A program made the translations under genes and the position numbers. DNA of 64,000 bases, taken from assembly GCF_040939125.1 (NCBI RefSeq), contig NZ_CP162495.1:3472001-3536000 (forward strand), given 5' to 3'. Shown here one piece after another: positions 9,958 to 19,849 of this stretch (positions within the stretch are counted from its first letter, which is position 1; each line of letters starts with the position of its first letter). The notes below the pieces were generated by a model. It did no database searches and had not been told where the DNA came from. It saw nothing but the letters and a program-made list of their open reading frames with translations. This DNA comes from Clostridium sp. BJN0013. Lineage in GTDB: Bacteria > Bacillota > Clostridia > Clostridiales > Clostridiaceae.

Positions 9958-11151
9958 TTTCAATTTAGAAAGTAATTTTAAAGCTGCATTGGACATAACT
10001 TCAACTCCATATAGCAATGCCAATTCATCTATATCATATTTAGGATGATGTTGAGGATAAACAATCCCTTTTTTAGGATTCCCTATACCTATAAAAATAA
10101 AACATCCTGGTACTTTTTGCAAGTAATAAGAGAAATCTTCACTACTCATACACGGCTTTACTTCATGAGCTCCTTCTCCCATTATTTCTTTTCCCGCCTC
10201 AAGTACAATATCTGTAATTTTAGAATCATTGTTAAGCACATAGGTACATGAACTTCTTTCAAGCCTGCAGTGCGCTCCTGCCATATCACATATGTGTTCT
10301 ACAATTTTTTTAATATGCAGAAGTACTTCTTTTCGCACATCTTCATCAAGGGATCTAATGGTTCCTTTTAATATAGCTTTTCCTGATATAGCATTATAAA
10401 TATGTCCCGACTGGAATACCCCCACTGATACTACAGCCTGTTTCATAGGATCTACATCTCTTCCTACAATTGTATTTAAGGCAACAACTATTTGAGAAGC
10501 TGTTAATATTGAATCTATAGTTTGATGGGGCATAGAAGCATGCCCTGCTTTTCCCTCAATAACTATTACAAATTCATCACTGGCAGCCATTACAGGTCCC
10601 TTTGATATTCCTACGGTTCCAATTCCAAGGGGCTGCCATAGATGAGCTCCTATAATGGCCTCCACACCTTCTAAGCCTCCATCCGCTATAATGGCTGCGG
10701 CTCCTGAACCATCGGCGACCTCTTCTTCACTAGGCTGAAATATAAATCTTAAAGTACCTTCAATTCTATGGCGAATATCATACAAAACTTTTATAACACC
10801 TATGAGCATAGCAGTGTGTCCATCATGACCACAAGCATGACATACACCTTTATTTTTAGATTTATAATCTTTGTTAATTTCATCATCTATAGCTAAAGCA
10901 TCCATATCCGCACGAATTGCCACTATTTTTCCAGGCTTTTCACCCTTTAGTTCCGCAATAACACCAGTTCCAGCTGCCTTTCTAATATTTAAATCCAAAC
11001 CATTCAATACCTCAATTATTTTCTTTTGAGTGTTAAACTCCTTCTTGCTAACTTCAGGATATGTGTGAAAATATCTTCTTAATTTTACTACCTCAGAATA
11101 GTATCTATTGGCCAGATGCTTTATTTCTTCAACTTCGCACAACTGTTCCAT
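9943..11151 (-). CDS. M20 family amidohydrolase/carboxypeptidase
   Basis: About 402 residues, of the M20D group (hippurate, IAA-amino acid, or N-acyl-amino acid hydrolases). Metal-ligand and catalytic motifs: AIRADMDALAID, HACGHDGHTAMLIG, FIFQPSEEEVADGSGA, GAHLWQPLGIGTVG, and MSSEDFSYY near the C-terminus. The lid/dimerisation domain is intact (EGKAGHASMPHQTIDSI). ATG at 11151 is chosen because GGGGAGGG lies 8 bases upstream; an earlier ATG (11169) overlaps that site. It follows carB by 41 bp and is probably co-transcribed. Its last residues (SSDS-stop) lie within a dispersed repeat. The exact substrate cannot be read from sequence. Confidence 0.85.
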   Translation of the reverse strand: MEQLCEVEEIKHLANRYYSEVVKLRRYFHTYPEVSKKEFNTQKKIIEVLNGLDLNIRKAAGTGVIAELKGEKPGKIVAIRADMDALAIDDEINKDYKSKNKGVCHACGHDGHTAMLIGVIKVLYDIRHRIEGTLRFIFQPSEEEVADGSGAAAIIADGGLEGVEAIIGAHLWQPLGIGTVGISKGPVMAASDEFVIVIEGKAGHASMPHQTIDSILTASQIVVALNTIVGRDVDPMKQAVVSVGVFQSGHIYNAISGKAILKGTIRSLDEDVRKEVLLHIKKIVEHICDMAGAHCRLERSSCTYVLNNDSKITDIVLEAGKEIMGEGAHEVKPCMSSEDFSYYLQKVPGCFIFIGIGNPKKGIVYPQHHPKYDIDELALLYGVEVMSNAALKLLSKLKSSDS

Positions 11152-11192
11152 AGCATAAACCCTCCCCATTTTACATTATCTTTTGATTTTAT

Positions 11193-14100
11193 CTATTTAT
11201 ACTCTGAAAATACTTCCAGTGCATTATCACTTATATCTTTCTTTTTTACATAAGTCATAGCTCTAAAAGTATCCAGTGATGTTATAACTTCTATGTTCCT
11301 CTCTACAGCCAATCTCCTTATATGAAATCCATCTCGCGTAGAATCATTTCCCTTGGTAGGTGTATTTATTACTAAATCCACTTCTTCATTTTTTATAACA
11401 TCTATTATATTTGGACTCTCCTCTTTCATTTTTCTAATCTTTTTTACTTCAATTCCATTATCACGTAAGAGTTTTGCTGTATTTTCCGTAGCTATAAATT
11501 TAATACCTAGTTTATGTATTTCTCTTGCTATAGGCAAAAACTCCTGTTTATCATGATCTCCTATAGTTGCAAGTATTACTCCATTTTTCATATTAAAAAC
11601 CATATCTGCAGCCAAAAGTCCTTTATAAAGTGCACCTTCAAGGTTACTAGATACTCCTAAAACCTCCCCTGTGGATCTCATTTCAGGTCCCAAGGAAACT
11701 TCTACATTAGGAAGTTTTTCTGTAGAAAACACTGGAACCTTTACTGCTACTATATTAGGTTCTCTGCATATTCCAATTCCATATCCAATATCTTTTAATT
11801 TTTCCCCCAGCATTACCCTGGTAGCAATATCAACTATAGGTACATTACTTACCTTGCTTATATAAGGAACAGTCCTTGAAGCCCTAGGATTTACTTCTAT
11901 AACATAAAGATTGCTTTCATATTCTATAAACTGAATATTTATCATACCTTTTATTCCTATACCTAAGGATAATTTCACAGTATACTCTAAAACTTTTTCT
12001 CTTATATCATCATTTACGTTTTGAGCAGGATACATAGTTATGCTATCTCCAGAGTGTACACCTGCCCTCTCTAAATGTTCCATGATTCCAGGTATAAGTA
12101 CATCCTCACCGTCACATATGGCATCTACTTCTATTTCCCTGCCCATTAAATATTTATCTATTAATATAGGATTTTTCTTATCTTTATTAAAAGCCACAGA
12201 AAGATAATATGCAAGTTCTTTTTCCGTGTAAGTTATTTCCATGCCTTGTCCTCCAAGTACATAAGAAGGTCTTACAAGCACAGGAAATCCCAGCTTTCTT
12301 CCTTCTTCAAGTCCCTCGTCTATAGTCCATACTCCTTTTCCTTTAGGTCTTTTAATGTTTAATTTTTCAAGAAGATCATCAAATTTTTCCCGATCTTCTG
12401 CCATATCTATCTGGTCCGCAGTGGTACCTAATGTAACTATATTTTTTTCTTTTAAGAATTCTGCCAGTTTTATAGCAGTTTCTCCCCCAAATTGCAATAT
12501 AACACCGTAGGGCTTTTCCTTATCCAATATACTTAGAACATCTTCTTCCGTTATAGGTTCAAAATACAGTTTATCTGAAATATCAAAATCTGTGCTTACA
12601 GTTTCCGGGTTATTATTTATTATTATAGTCTCTATACCGAGCTTTCTAAGTATTTTTATGCAGTGTACGGAAGCATAATCAAATTCTATACCCTGTCCTA
12701 TTCTGATAGGCCCCGATCCTATCACTATAACTTTTTTATTGTTTGAAACTTCCACCTCATCATATTCTTCGTAGGTAGAATAATAATAAGGAGAAAGTGC
12801 TTCAAATTCCCCTGCACAGGTATCTACCATTTTATAAGAGGGATTTATATTCCATATTTTTCTGAGTCTATAAACCTCATCTGGTGAAACCTTAAGCATG
12901 TCTGCTATTCCCTTATCAGAGAATCCTTTTTTCTTCAGCAGGACAAACCATTCTTTATTAATATCACTTATACTGCTGTTTTTCAATTTTTCCTCTTCAT
13001 CTATAATCCCTTTAAATTTATTTATAAAAAATTTATCTATACCGGTGATTTCAGATAATTTTTCAATTTTGTACTTTCGCCTTAATAGTTCTGACAGGGC
13101 AAATATTCTTTCGTCATCTGGATATGCTATTCTATTTTTGAGTTCGTCCATACTTAAATCTTTAAACTTTTTGTAATCTAAAGAATAAGTTCCTATTTCA
13201 AGAGATCTTATTCCCTTTAAAAATGCAGCTTCAAAATTACTTCCTATGGCCATTATTTCCCCTGTAGCCATCATTTTGGTTCCAAGTTCCCTTTCAGCTC
13301 CTTGAAATTTATCAAAAGGCCATTTAGGAATTTTTATTACCACATAATCCAGAGAAGGCTCAAAACAAGCATAGGTTTTCTGGGTAACTGCATTTTTTAT
13401 TTCATCCAAACCATAACCAAGAGCTATTTTAGCTGCCACTTTTGCAATAGGATATCCTGTGGCTTTTGATGCAAGAGCTGATGAACGGCTAACCCTAGGA
13501 TTTATCTCTATAACTACATATTCAAAGGAATGCGGATTCAAGGCCAGCTGAACATTACATCCACCTTCTATTTCAACTTCATTTATTATGTCAATAGATG
13601 CAGTTCTAAGCATTTGATATTCTTTATCTGATAAAGTCTGACTTGGTGCTACAACTATACTGTCCCCTGTATGAATCCCCACAGGATCTATATTTTCCAT
13701 ATTACATACTGTTATGCAATTCCCAAAACTATCTCTCATAACTTCATATTCTATTTCTTTCCACCCTTTTATGCTCTTTTCAAGTAATACCTGGCCTATT
13801 GAACTAAGTTCTAATCCAGATTCCAGTATGCTTTTAAGCTCCTCTTCATTGTCTGCTATTCCCCCTCCTGTACCTCCAAGGGTATAGGCAGGTCTTACTA
13901 TAACAGGATAACCTATTTTTTCTGCAAATCTTATGCCACTTTCCATATCTGTAACTATATCACTTTCTACAACTGGTTGATTTATTTTATTCATGGTATC
14001 TCTAAAAAGTTCTCTATCCTCACCTTTTTTTATAGACTTTATAGAAGTACCTATTATTTTTACATTATATTTTTCAAGTATTTTATTATCGTATAATTCA

Positions 14101-14399
14101 ACAGTAAGATTTAGTGCTGTCTGCCCGCCCATTCCTGCTAAAAGGCTATCCGGTCTTTCCTTTTTTATAACTTTTTCTATGAACTCTACTGTAAGCGGTT
14201 CTATATAGACTTTATCTGCCACTTCCCTATCTGTCATTATAGTGGCAGGATTACTATTTACAAGTACAACTTCCACTCCTTCCTCCCGTAGTGATTCACA
14301 GGCCTGAGTTCCTGAATAATCAAATTCTGCTGCCTGTCCTATTATTATAGGTCCTGAACCTATTACCAAAACTTTTTTAATATTTTTATTTAAAGGCAT
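11193..14399 (-). CDS. carB: Carbamoyl-phosphate synthase, large subunit
   Basis: About 1068 residues, the expected full length. It makes carbamoyl phosphate from bicarbonate, ATP and ammonia for pyrimidine and arginine synthesis. Two homologous ATP-grasp halves are visible: [19 protein letters not shown] with [20 protein letters not shown], and [20 protein letters not shown] with [19 protein letters not shown]-terminal MGS-like allosteric domain follows ([34 protein letters not shown]). Start ATG 14399 has GGGAG 9 bases upstream. Lies 49 bp behind carA. Confidence 0.97.
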   Translation of the reverse strand: MPLNKNIKKVLVIGSGPIIIGQAAEFDYSGTQACESLREEGVEVVLVNSNPATIMTDREVADKVYIEPLTVEFIEKVIKKERPDSLLAGMGGQTALNLTVELYDNKILEKYNVKIIGTSIKSIKKGEDRELFRDTMNKINQPVVESDIVTDMESGIRFAEKIGYPVIVRPAYTLGGTGGGIADNEEELKSILESGLELSSIGQVLLEKSIKGWKEIEYEVMRDSFGNCITVCNMENIDPVGIHTGDSIVVAPSQTLSDKEYQMLRTASIDIINEVEIEGGCNVQLALNPHSFEYVVIEINPRVSRSSALASKATGYPIAKVAAKIALGYGLDEIKNAVTQKTYACFEPSLDYVVIKIPKWPFDKFQGAERELGTKMMATGEIMAIGSNFEAAFLKGIRSLEIGTYSLDYKKFKDLSMDELKNRIAYPDDERIFALSELLRRKYKIEKLSEITGIDKFFINKFKGIIDEEEKLKNSSISDINKEWFVLLKKKGFSDKGIADMLKVSPDEVYRLRKIWNINPSYKMVDTCAGEFEALSPYYYSTYEEYDEVEVSNNKKVIVIGSGPIRIGQGIEFDYASVHCIKILRKLGIETIIINNNPETVSTDFDISDKLYFEPITEEDVLSILDKEKPYGVILQFGGETAIKLAEFLKEKNIVTLGTTADQIDMAEDREKFDDLLEKLNIKRPKGKGVWTIDEGLEEGRKLGFPVLVRPSYVLGGQGMEITYTEKELAYYLSVAFNKDKKNPILIDKYLMGREIEVDAICDGEDVLIPGIMEHLERAGVHSGDSITMYPAQNVNDDIREKVLEYTVKLSLGIGIKGMINIQFIEYESNLYVIEVNPRASRTVPYISKVSNVPIVDIATRVMLGEKLKDIGYGIGICREPNIVAVKVPVFSTEKLPNVEVSLGPEMRSTGEVLGVSSNLEGALYKGLLAADMVFNMKNGVILATIGDHDKQEFLPIAREIHKLGIKFIATENTAKLLRDNGIEVKKIRKMKEESPNIIDVIKNEEVDLVINTPTKGNDSTRDGFHIRRLAVERNIEVITSLDTFRAMTYVKKKDISDNALEVFSEYK

Positions 14400-14447
14400 A
14401 TAATCTTGCTCCCTTCTTTTCAATTCACAATGTACAATTTATAGTTT

Positions 14448-15497
14448 TTAAAGTGAATATTTACTAAATTCATCAAATATATAGTTATTATCCGAAGGTC
14501 CTGGACATGCTTCTGGATGAAACTGTATTGAAAATATAGGTAACTTTTTATGCCTCATCCCCTCAATAGTTCCATCATTTAAGCTTATATGAGTTACTTC
14601 CATCTCGTCAGGTAATTTATCCACATAATAACCATGATTTTGAGAAGTTATGTGCACTTTGCCACTGCCTAAATCCCTTACAGGATGGTTACAGCCCCTG
14701 TGACCAAATTTAAGCTTTGCCGTACTTCCCCCAAGTGCCAGAGCTAAAAGCTGATGGCCCAAACATATACCTGTAATAGGCTTTTTTCCTATAATTTTTT
14801 TTATATTTTCTATTTCCCAATTTAAATCACAAGGATCTCCTGGTCCATTAGACAAAAATATTAAATCAGGATTTTGTTTAAGAATATCTTCTGCCTTATA
14901 AGTTGAAGGAAATACCGTTACTTTATAATCTCTATCTAAAAATTCCCCTATTATGCTTTTTTTTATGCCAAAATCCAGTATAGCTACATGCTTTTTACCT
15001 TTACCTAATGTATAATTTTTCTTTGTACTTACCCTCTTCACTGCATCCTCATTGGAAAAACACTGTATTGTATCCTTTACTGTAGAAAAATTTACATTTT
15101 TCACAGTTATAATTCCTCTCATGGTACCATTTACCCTTAACATCTTTGTTAGTGCCCTTGTATCAATCCCCGAAAGCCCTACGATTTTATTTATCTTAAG
15201 ATAATCCTCAAGTTCTAATTCAGCTCTAAAATTACTGGAATAATTACAACTTTCTTTTACTATAAAACCTTTTACCTTGGGACTATCAGATTCCACATCT
15301 TCTAAATTTACTCCGTAATTTCCTATAAGAGGATAAGTCATAGTAACAATTTGTCCATAATAAGATGGATCAGTAAGTATTTCTTGATATCCTGTCATAC
15401 CCGTATTAAAAACTACTTCACCTATACTATCATTTAAATAGCCAAAGGCTTCTCCTCGGAATATATGCCCATTTTCTAATATAAGTTTTGCTTTCAT
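14448..15497 (-). CDS. carA: Carbamoyl-phosphate synthase, small (glutaminase) subunit
   Basis: 349 residues. The N-terminal CPSase small-chain domain (GEAFGYLNDSIGEVVFNTGM, MTGYQEILTDPSY) precedes a class I glutamine amidotransferase. That domain shows FLSNGPGDP, the nucleophile Cys in PITGICLGHQLLALALG, and the His/Glu of FSIQFHPEACPGP. It channels ammonia to CarB. AGGAGGTATATTTT precedes the ATG. The leader carries a PyrR-type attenuator, so pyrimidine control is likely. Confidence 0.97.
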   Translation of the reverse strand: MKAKLILENGHIFRGEAFGYLNDSIGEVVFNTGMTGYQEILTDPSYYGQIVTMTYPLIGNYGVNLEDVESDSPKVKGFIVKESCNYSSNFRAELELEDYLKINKIVGLSGIDTRALTKMLRVNGTMRGIITVKNVNFSTVKDTIQCFSNEDAVKRVSTKKNYTLGKGKKHVAILDFGIKKSIIGEFLDRDYKVTVFPSTYKAEDILKQNPDLIFLSNGPGDPCDLNWEIENIKKIIGKKPITGICLGHQLLALALGGSTAKLKFGHRGCNHPVRDLGSGKVHITSQNHGYYVDKLPDEMEVTHISLNDGTIEGMRHKKLPIFSIQFHPEACPGPSDNNYIFDEFSKYSL

Positions 15498-15559
15498 AAA
15501 ATATACCTCCTGTATTTTTACCTGTAAAAATACACTTAACTGAACCTAAATTAATACAC

Positions 15560-15607
15560 AAAAAAGGTAATAGAAAAATCTCACTTGAAAATTATTTTTC
15601 TATTACC
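15560..15607 (-). terminator. Attenuator terminator in the carAB leader
   Basis: On the minus strand, a perfect 14-bp stem (GGTAATAGAAAAAT / ATTTTTCTATTACC, loop 14) is followed directly by six U residues, about 65 bp before the carA start. It is a canonical intrinsic terminator placed inside the leader, downstream of a PyrR-like site. Confidence 0.85.
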
Positions 15608-15679
15608 TACATCTAATTTTTTAATATAAAACATTTCACTTTTTTTAACAAATAATAACACCCATACATTATAGATATA

Positions 15680-15712
15680 TACCCCTTTCTGGCCTCACAG
15701 GACCAATTTAAA
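15680..15712 (-). promoter_or_regulatory. Candidate PyrR-binding site in carAB leader
   Basis: On the minus strand the leader contains TTGGTCCTGTGAGGCCAGAA followed by AGGGG. This resembles the conserved PyrR anti-antiterminator loop (UCCNGNGAGGCU...AAGRGG) of Gram-positive pyr operons. It sits about 75 nt upstream of the attenuator terminator, as expected for uridine-nucleotide-dependent termination. Assignment rests on motif similarity; no pyrR gene is in the window. Confidence 0.7.
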
Positions 15713-15741
15713 GTGTATTTTTTACTTGATTCTTACGTTTT

Positions 15742-15770
15742 ATTCTAATTAAAATACATTTCCATGTCAA
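15742..15770 (-). promoter_or_regulatory. Sigma-A promoter of carA-carB
   Basis: Minus strand TTGACA (15770-15765), 17-bp spacer, TAGAAT (15747-15742). The predicted transcript start lies just before the PyrR-like site. Confidence 0.8.
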
Positions 15771-16343
15771 GTACTTATCAACTTTTTAAAATATAGTTTT
15801 TAAAATATATTTTAAAACTATAAATTCACTCTTATATTATTAATATACTAAAAAATTTTTATACTTTTAAGAATAACTGCAAGTTAATTTTCATTATATT
15901 ATTAATTTATTAAAATTATATCAGAATATTAGCTTGCAAAAAAATATACCTTGATATATTATTAAGACTTAAAAATATTAATTAAATAAATAAAATGACA
16001 TAAATATATTAATTATAAATTTAATATCAAATAAATATTTACATAATAAATTTCATTTGAAATACGAGAAAACATCTCCAAAATCAAGAAAAATACTAGT
16101 ATTTTATTAATATATCTAATTACTTGTAAAATGATATTTAAATATTATAAATTTTAAATATAAAATCTATTAATTCAACATGTATTTAAATAATAGTTGT
16201 TAAAAAGAAAAAAATATGCTAGTATTTATTTAAAAATGTTCTTAATAATGCATAATAAATACGAAATTTGAATGAATAAAATTTAAGCTGAATAATTTTG
16301 AATTAATACTTGCAAAAATTGTTTGGCTAGTAAGGAGAGTACG
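15771..16343. other. Long AT-rich intergenic region
   Basis: About 570 bp between the divergent carA promoter and the amino-acid permease. It is extremely AT-rich, with a TTTTAAAATATA-type inverted repeat near 15783-15820 and two occurrences of CTAGTATTTTATT/CTAGTATTTATT (about 16096 and 16218). No coding potential, RNA motif or convincing promoter was recognised. Confidence 0.5.
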
Positions 16344-17756
16344 ATGAGTAAACAAGATGCATTAAAAAATGAAAACTTAGAACGTGGTCTGGAAGAACGT
16401 CACATCCAATTGATTGCTCTAGGTGGAGCAATTGGAGTAGGATTATTCTTAGGATCAGCTACTGCTATTCAAGCAGCTGGGCCAGCAATTTTATTAGTAT
16501 ATAGTATAGCTGGATTTGCCATGTTTATTATTATGAGAGCTTTAGGTGAACTTGCAACTTCATATCCAGTTTCTGGTTCCTTTAGTGCTTATGCCAATGA
16601 ATTTATTGGACCTCTAGCAGGATACTTGACTGGATGGACTTATTGGCTTATGTGGGTTGTAACCTGTATGGCTGAAATTACTGCAGTAGGTGTATATGTA
16701 AAGTTTTGGATTCCAAATATGCCTCAATGGATACCAGCCTTGGCAGCACTAGTTATTATGACTTGTGTTAATTTAATTGCCGTAAAAGCTTATGGAGAAT
16801 TTGAATTTTGGTTTGCACTTATTAAAGTAGTTACAATTATTGTAATGATAGGCTTAGGTTTGCTTATGATTATATTTGGCATAGGTAATGGTGGAAAACC
16901 TATTGGTATTTCAAACCTATGGTCTCATGGAGGCTTTTGGCCTAAAGGTTTGTGGGGACCAATGCTTTCAATAGTAATGGTTATGTTTGCATATCTTGGC
17001 ACAGAGCTTATAGGTGTTACAGCCGGTGAAGCAAAAAATCCTGAAAAGACTATACCAGCTGCAATCAACAAGGTGTTTTGGAGAATACTTATATTTTATG
17101 TAGGAGCACTTTTCGTAATAATGTGTCTCTATCCCTGGAATAGCCTTGGTACAATAGGAAGCCCTTTTGTACTCACTTTTAATAAACTTGGTATTTCAGC
17201 AGCAGCAGGTATTATAAACTTTGTAGTATTAACCGCAGCACTATCTTCCTGCAACAGCGGTATATTTAGCACAGGACGTATGCTTTACAATCTTTCTCTG
17301 CAGGGATCAGCACCAAAAGTATTTAGCAAACTTAGTAAATCACATGTTCCAATAACAGGAATTGTAGTTTCAGCATTTTTCCTATTAATAGGAGTTGCCC
17401 TTAACTATCTTGTCCCTGGTAAGGTATTTACTTATGTTACTAGTGTTGCAACATTTGGAGCAATCTGGGTATGGGGAATAATTTTAGTGGCTCAAATTAA
17501 ATTTAGAAAAAGGCTTAGTCCTGAAGAAGTAAAAAAATTGCATTTTCCTGTATTTGGTTACCCATATTTGAACTGGATTACTTTAGCATTTTTAGCCTTT
17601 GTAGTTATAATGATGTTTTTTAATAAAGATACACTAATTGCCCTTATAGTTGCACCTATTTGGTTTGCTATCTTAATAGTTTGCTACTATGTGTTTGGTG
17701 TTACCAAAGTAAAATCTGTAAAAAATACTTCCTCAGTTGAAATTATGGGTAAATAA
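16344..17756 (+). CDS. APC-family amino-acid permease
   Basis: About 470 residues, with 12 predicted membrane helices. The N-terminal signature GLEERHIQLIALGGAIGVGL places it in the AAT subfamily (GabP, ProY, LysP, AroP-like). TM1 is unwound at GGAIGVGLFLGSA, and the consensus loop GELATSYPVSGSFSAYANEF follows. These proteins import amino acids with protons. Start ATG 16344 has GGAG 6 bases upstream; the frame extends further but without a ribosome site. Single-gene unit ending in a hairpin. Substrate is not assignable from sequence. Confidence 0.9.
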   Translation: MSKQDALKNENLERGLEERHIQLIALGGAIGVGLFLGSATAIQAAGPAILLVYSIAGFAMFIIMRALGELATSYPVSGSFSAYANEFIGPLAGYLTGWTYWLMWVVTCMAEITAVGVYVKFWIPNMPQWIPALAALVIMTCVNLIAVKAYGEFEFWFALIKVVTIIVMIGLGLLMIIFGIGNGGKPIGISNLWSHGGFWPKGLWGPMLSIVMVMFAYLGTELIGVTAGEAKNPEKTIPAAINKVFWRILIFYVGALFVIMCLYPWNSLGTIGSPFVLTFNKLGISAAAGIINFVVLTAALSSCNSGIFSTGRMLYNLSLQGSAPKVFSKLSKSHVPITGIVVSAFFLLIGVALNYLVPGKVFTYVTSVATFGAIWVWGIILVAQIKFRKRLSPEEVKKLHFPVFGYPYLNWITLAFLAFVVIMMFFNKDTLIALIVAPIWFAILIVCYYVFGVTKVKSVKNTSSVEIMGK

Positions 17757-17779
17757 AAAAACTGACATGGCTACATATT

Positions 17780-17812
17780 GCAGAAACTGCAAAATAGACA
17801 AGCAGTTTCTGC
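17780..17812 (+). terminator. Terminator-like hairpin after permease
   Basis: Perfect 11-bp stem GCAGAAACTGC / GCAGTTTCTGC with an 11-nt loop, 24 bp after the permease stop and followed by an imperfect T-rich tail. Confidence 0.65.
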
Positions 17813-17883
17813 TTAATAGAAACTTTTATATTATTTCCTATCAATGTTTTTATTTTCTATTCTATTTACATCAAATCATCCTA

Positions 17884-17934
17884 GGCTTAGTTAGAGTTTG
17901 CACATAAATAATACTTTTCATTTAAACCTTAGAG
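17884..17934 (+). repeat. Decayed fragment of the dispersed repeat
   Basis: Resembles only the first hairpin of the repeat family (TTAGTTAGAGTTTGC, then CTTTTCATTTAAACCTTA), with several mismatches. It lies 3' of the permease in the same orientation as that gene, like most other copies. Confidence 0.45.
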
Positions 17935-18099
17935 GAACCAAATTTAAAATATATAACTTTCCTCTTAATATCTTTAAAATTAAAAATAATTCTTACCTTT
18001 TACTATTTTTTTAAATAAATTATTTTTTTATCTTCCAAAACTACTGATTACTGCAAAATAATCAAAAAATTTCATAGTAGATAATTTAGAATAATTTTG

Positions 18100-18167
18100 T
18101 TGAATATGTAACTAAATGATCATATAATAAATATTGTTAATATACGAACAGTATCTATACAAACAAT
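18100..18167 (+). promoter_or_regulatory. Promoter and MarR-type operator of the efflux operon
   Basis: TTGAAT (18100-18105), 17-bp spacer and TATAAT (18123-18128) form a near-consensus sigma-A promoter. An imperfect palindrome with ATTGTT and AACAAT outer arms (18133-18167) covers the expected transcript start. A MarR regulator ends the operon, so this is a plausible autoregulatory operator. The promoter is seen directly; the operator role is inferred. Confidence 0.65.
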
Positions 18168-18185
18168 ATATGAGGAGGGATAAGA

Positions 18186-19157
18186 GTGAAATACTCTATT
18201 TTATCTTGTCTAGTTGCAGCAATACTTTTAAGTGGTTGTAGTTCTGTTACTAGTACAAGCACCATTACCAATAAAATTGTTAAACAAAGTACCAGTACCC
18301 AATTTTTAATGGGTGGTAAAATTGCGACAAATGAAGAAGCAGATGTAACTGCAAAGGTGTCAGCAAAAGTTTCCGAAATATCAGTAGATTTAGGTTCAAA
18401 GGTAAATGAAGGAGATATTATTATTAAGTTAGACACAACAGACCTACAAGGTCAGGTTGACCAGGCAGAAGCTGCCCTCAATACTGCAAAAGCTAACTTA
18501 ACAAATGCACAAAATAGTACACGCCCTGAACAAATAGCACAAGCACAAGCTACCCTAGACAGTGCATCCCAATCCTATGAAACAGTTAAAAAGAATTATA
18601 ATCGCGTGCAAGCTTTGCTTAATGAAGGAGCAGCAACTCAACAAGAACTAGATACAGCTAATCAACAGTTGTCTGCAGCTGAGGCACAATACAAAACTGC
18701 CCAGGAACAACTTATTATGTTAAATAATGGCCCTACCAAATCTTCTATAGATGTTTATCAGGCTCAAGTAACTCAAGCTGAAGTAGCCTTAAAAACTGCT
18801 CAGACATCACTTAATAATGCTATTATTACTGCACCTATTTCAGGGATAGTAAATACAAGAAATATCAATGTAGGAGACGTAGCCTCTGCAGATAAAGTAC
18901 TTGTTTCTATAACTAATGTCAGCAATCTGTATGTAAATGCCTATGCACCAGCAGATATAATAAGTAAAATTTCTGAAGGACAAAATGTAATTATTAAAGT
19001 ATCCGAAGTACCTGACAAAAAATTCCATGGTAAGATAGCTGTTATAAATTCCACCTTAAATTCCCAGAGTAGAGACATTCTGGTGAAAGTAACTTTAACA
19101 GACAAAGATCCAAATCTAAAACCTGGAATGTTTGCAGAAATTGGTCTGGATAAATAA
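18186..19157 (+). CDS. HlyD/EmrA-type adaptor lipoprotein with coiled-coil hairpin
   Basis: 323 residues from a GTG start with GGAGGG upstream. A lipoprotein signal (LVAAILLSGCSS, lipobox LSGC) anchors it outside the membrane. Order: lipoyl half (TAKVSAKVSEISVDLGSKV), a long Ala/Gln-rich coiled-coil hairpin (about residues 80-205, with internal repeats such as TAKANLTNAQ and TAQTSLNNA), the second lipoyl half (IITAPISGIVNTRNINVGD), and a beta-barrel (IIKVSEVPDKKFHGKI). First gene of an operon with a second adaptor, a DHA2 transporter and MarR. In a single-membrane organism it probably acts as an extracytoplasmic adaptor. Confidence 0.85.
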   Translation: MKYSILSCLVAAILLSGCSSVTSTSTITNKIVKQSTSTQFLMGGKIATNEEADVTAKVSAKVSEISVDLGSKVNEGDIIIKLDTTDLQGQVDQAEAALNTAKANLTNAQNSTRPEQIAQAQATLDSASQSYETVKKNYNRVQALLNEGAATQQELDTANQQLSAAEAQYKTAQEQLIMLNNGPTKSSIDVYQAQVTQAEVALKTAQTSLNNAIITAPISGIVNTRNINVGDVASADKVLVSITNVSNLYVNAYAPADIISKISEGQNVIIKVSEVPDKKFHGKIAVINSTLNSQSRDILVKVTLTDKDPNLKPGMFAEIGLDK

Positions 19158-19181
19158 ATCAAGAAAGAGGGTACCTTAATT

Positions 19182-19835
19182 ATGAAAGAAAAACGGAAAA
19201 TATTGATTATAGGAATATTAATAGTAATTGTAGCAGCACTTGGTAGTATTGGATGCTACTATTGGTATCAAAATACCTATTACGTTTCCACTGACGATGC
19301 AACAGTAAGTGCAGATTTAGTTAATGTAACTCCACAAATTAGTGGAAAATTATTAGAACTTAATGTAGAAGAAGGAGATACTGTTATAAAAAATCAAATA
19401 CTGGCACGCCAGGAAATGGTTAATCTTCCTGATTCAAGTGTAGATGAATCTTTAATAAGATCTCCTATTGACGGTATAGTCATTAAAAAGCAGGGAACCA
19501 TCGGTGAAATTTGGTCATCGGGTCAAACCTTGGCTACATTAATAGATCCAGATAAGCTTTACATAACTGCTAATATCGAGGAAACAAAACTGGGCAAAGT
19601 AAGAATTGGACAATCTGTTACCATTACCATAGACCAATATGGCTCAAAGAAATTTACAGGGAAAGTAAAGTCTGTAGGGGAAGCATCACAATCTGCCTTA
19701 TCTATACTACCTTCCTCAACTAGTGGTACATTTACAAAAGTAGTTCAAAGAATACCTGTAAAAATCTCCATTAATAAATTTAATAATAAAATACTTCCAG
19801 GCACCAATGCTGTTGTGAAAGTCCATGTTAAGTAA
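19182..19835 (+). CDS. Short EmrA/HlyD-like adaptor lacking the coiled-coil hairpin
   Basis: 217 residues, well below the usual 330-400 of EmrA proteins. One N-terminal membrane helix (ILIIGILIVIVAALGSIGCY) precedes the EmrA-like YYVSTDDATVSADLVNVTPQ. The two lipoyl halves (QISGKLLELNVEEGDTV, IRSPIDGIVIKKQGTIG) are separated by only about 25 residues, so the helical hairpin is missing. A beta-barrel follows (DKLYITANIEETKL). It sits between a hairpin-bearing adaptor lipoprotein and the DHA2 transporter, which suggests the two adaptors divide the usual EmrA functions. That split is an inference. Confidence 0.8.
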   Translation: MKEKRKILIIGILIVIVAALGSIGCYYWYQNTYYVSTDDATVSADLVNVTPQISGKLLELNVEEGDTVIKNQILARQEMVNLPDSSVDESLIRSPIDGIVIKKQGTIGEIWSSGQTLATLIDPDKLYITANIEETKLGKVRIGQSVTITIDQYGSKKFTGKVKSVGEASQSALSILPSSTSGTFTKVVQRIPVKISINKFNNKILPGTNAVVKVHVK

Positions 19836-19849
19836 TGAGGTGATACATA

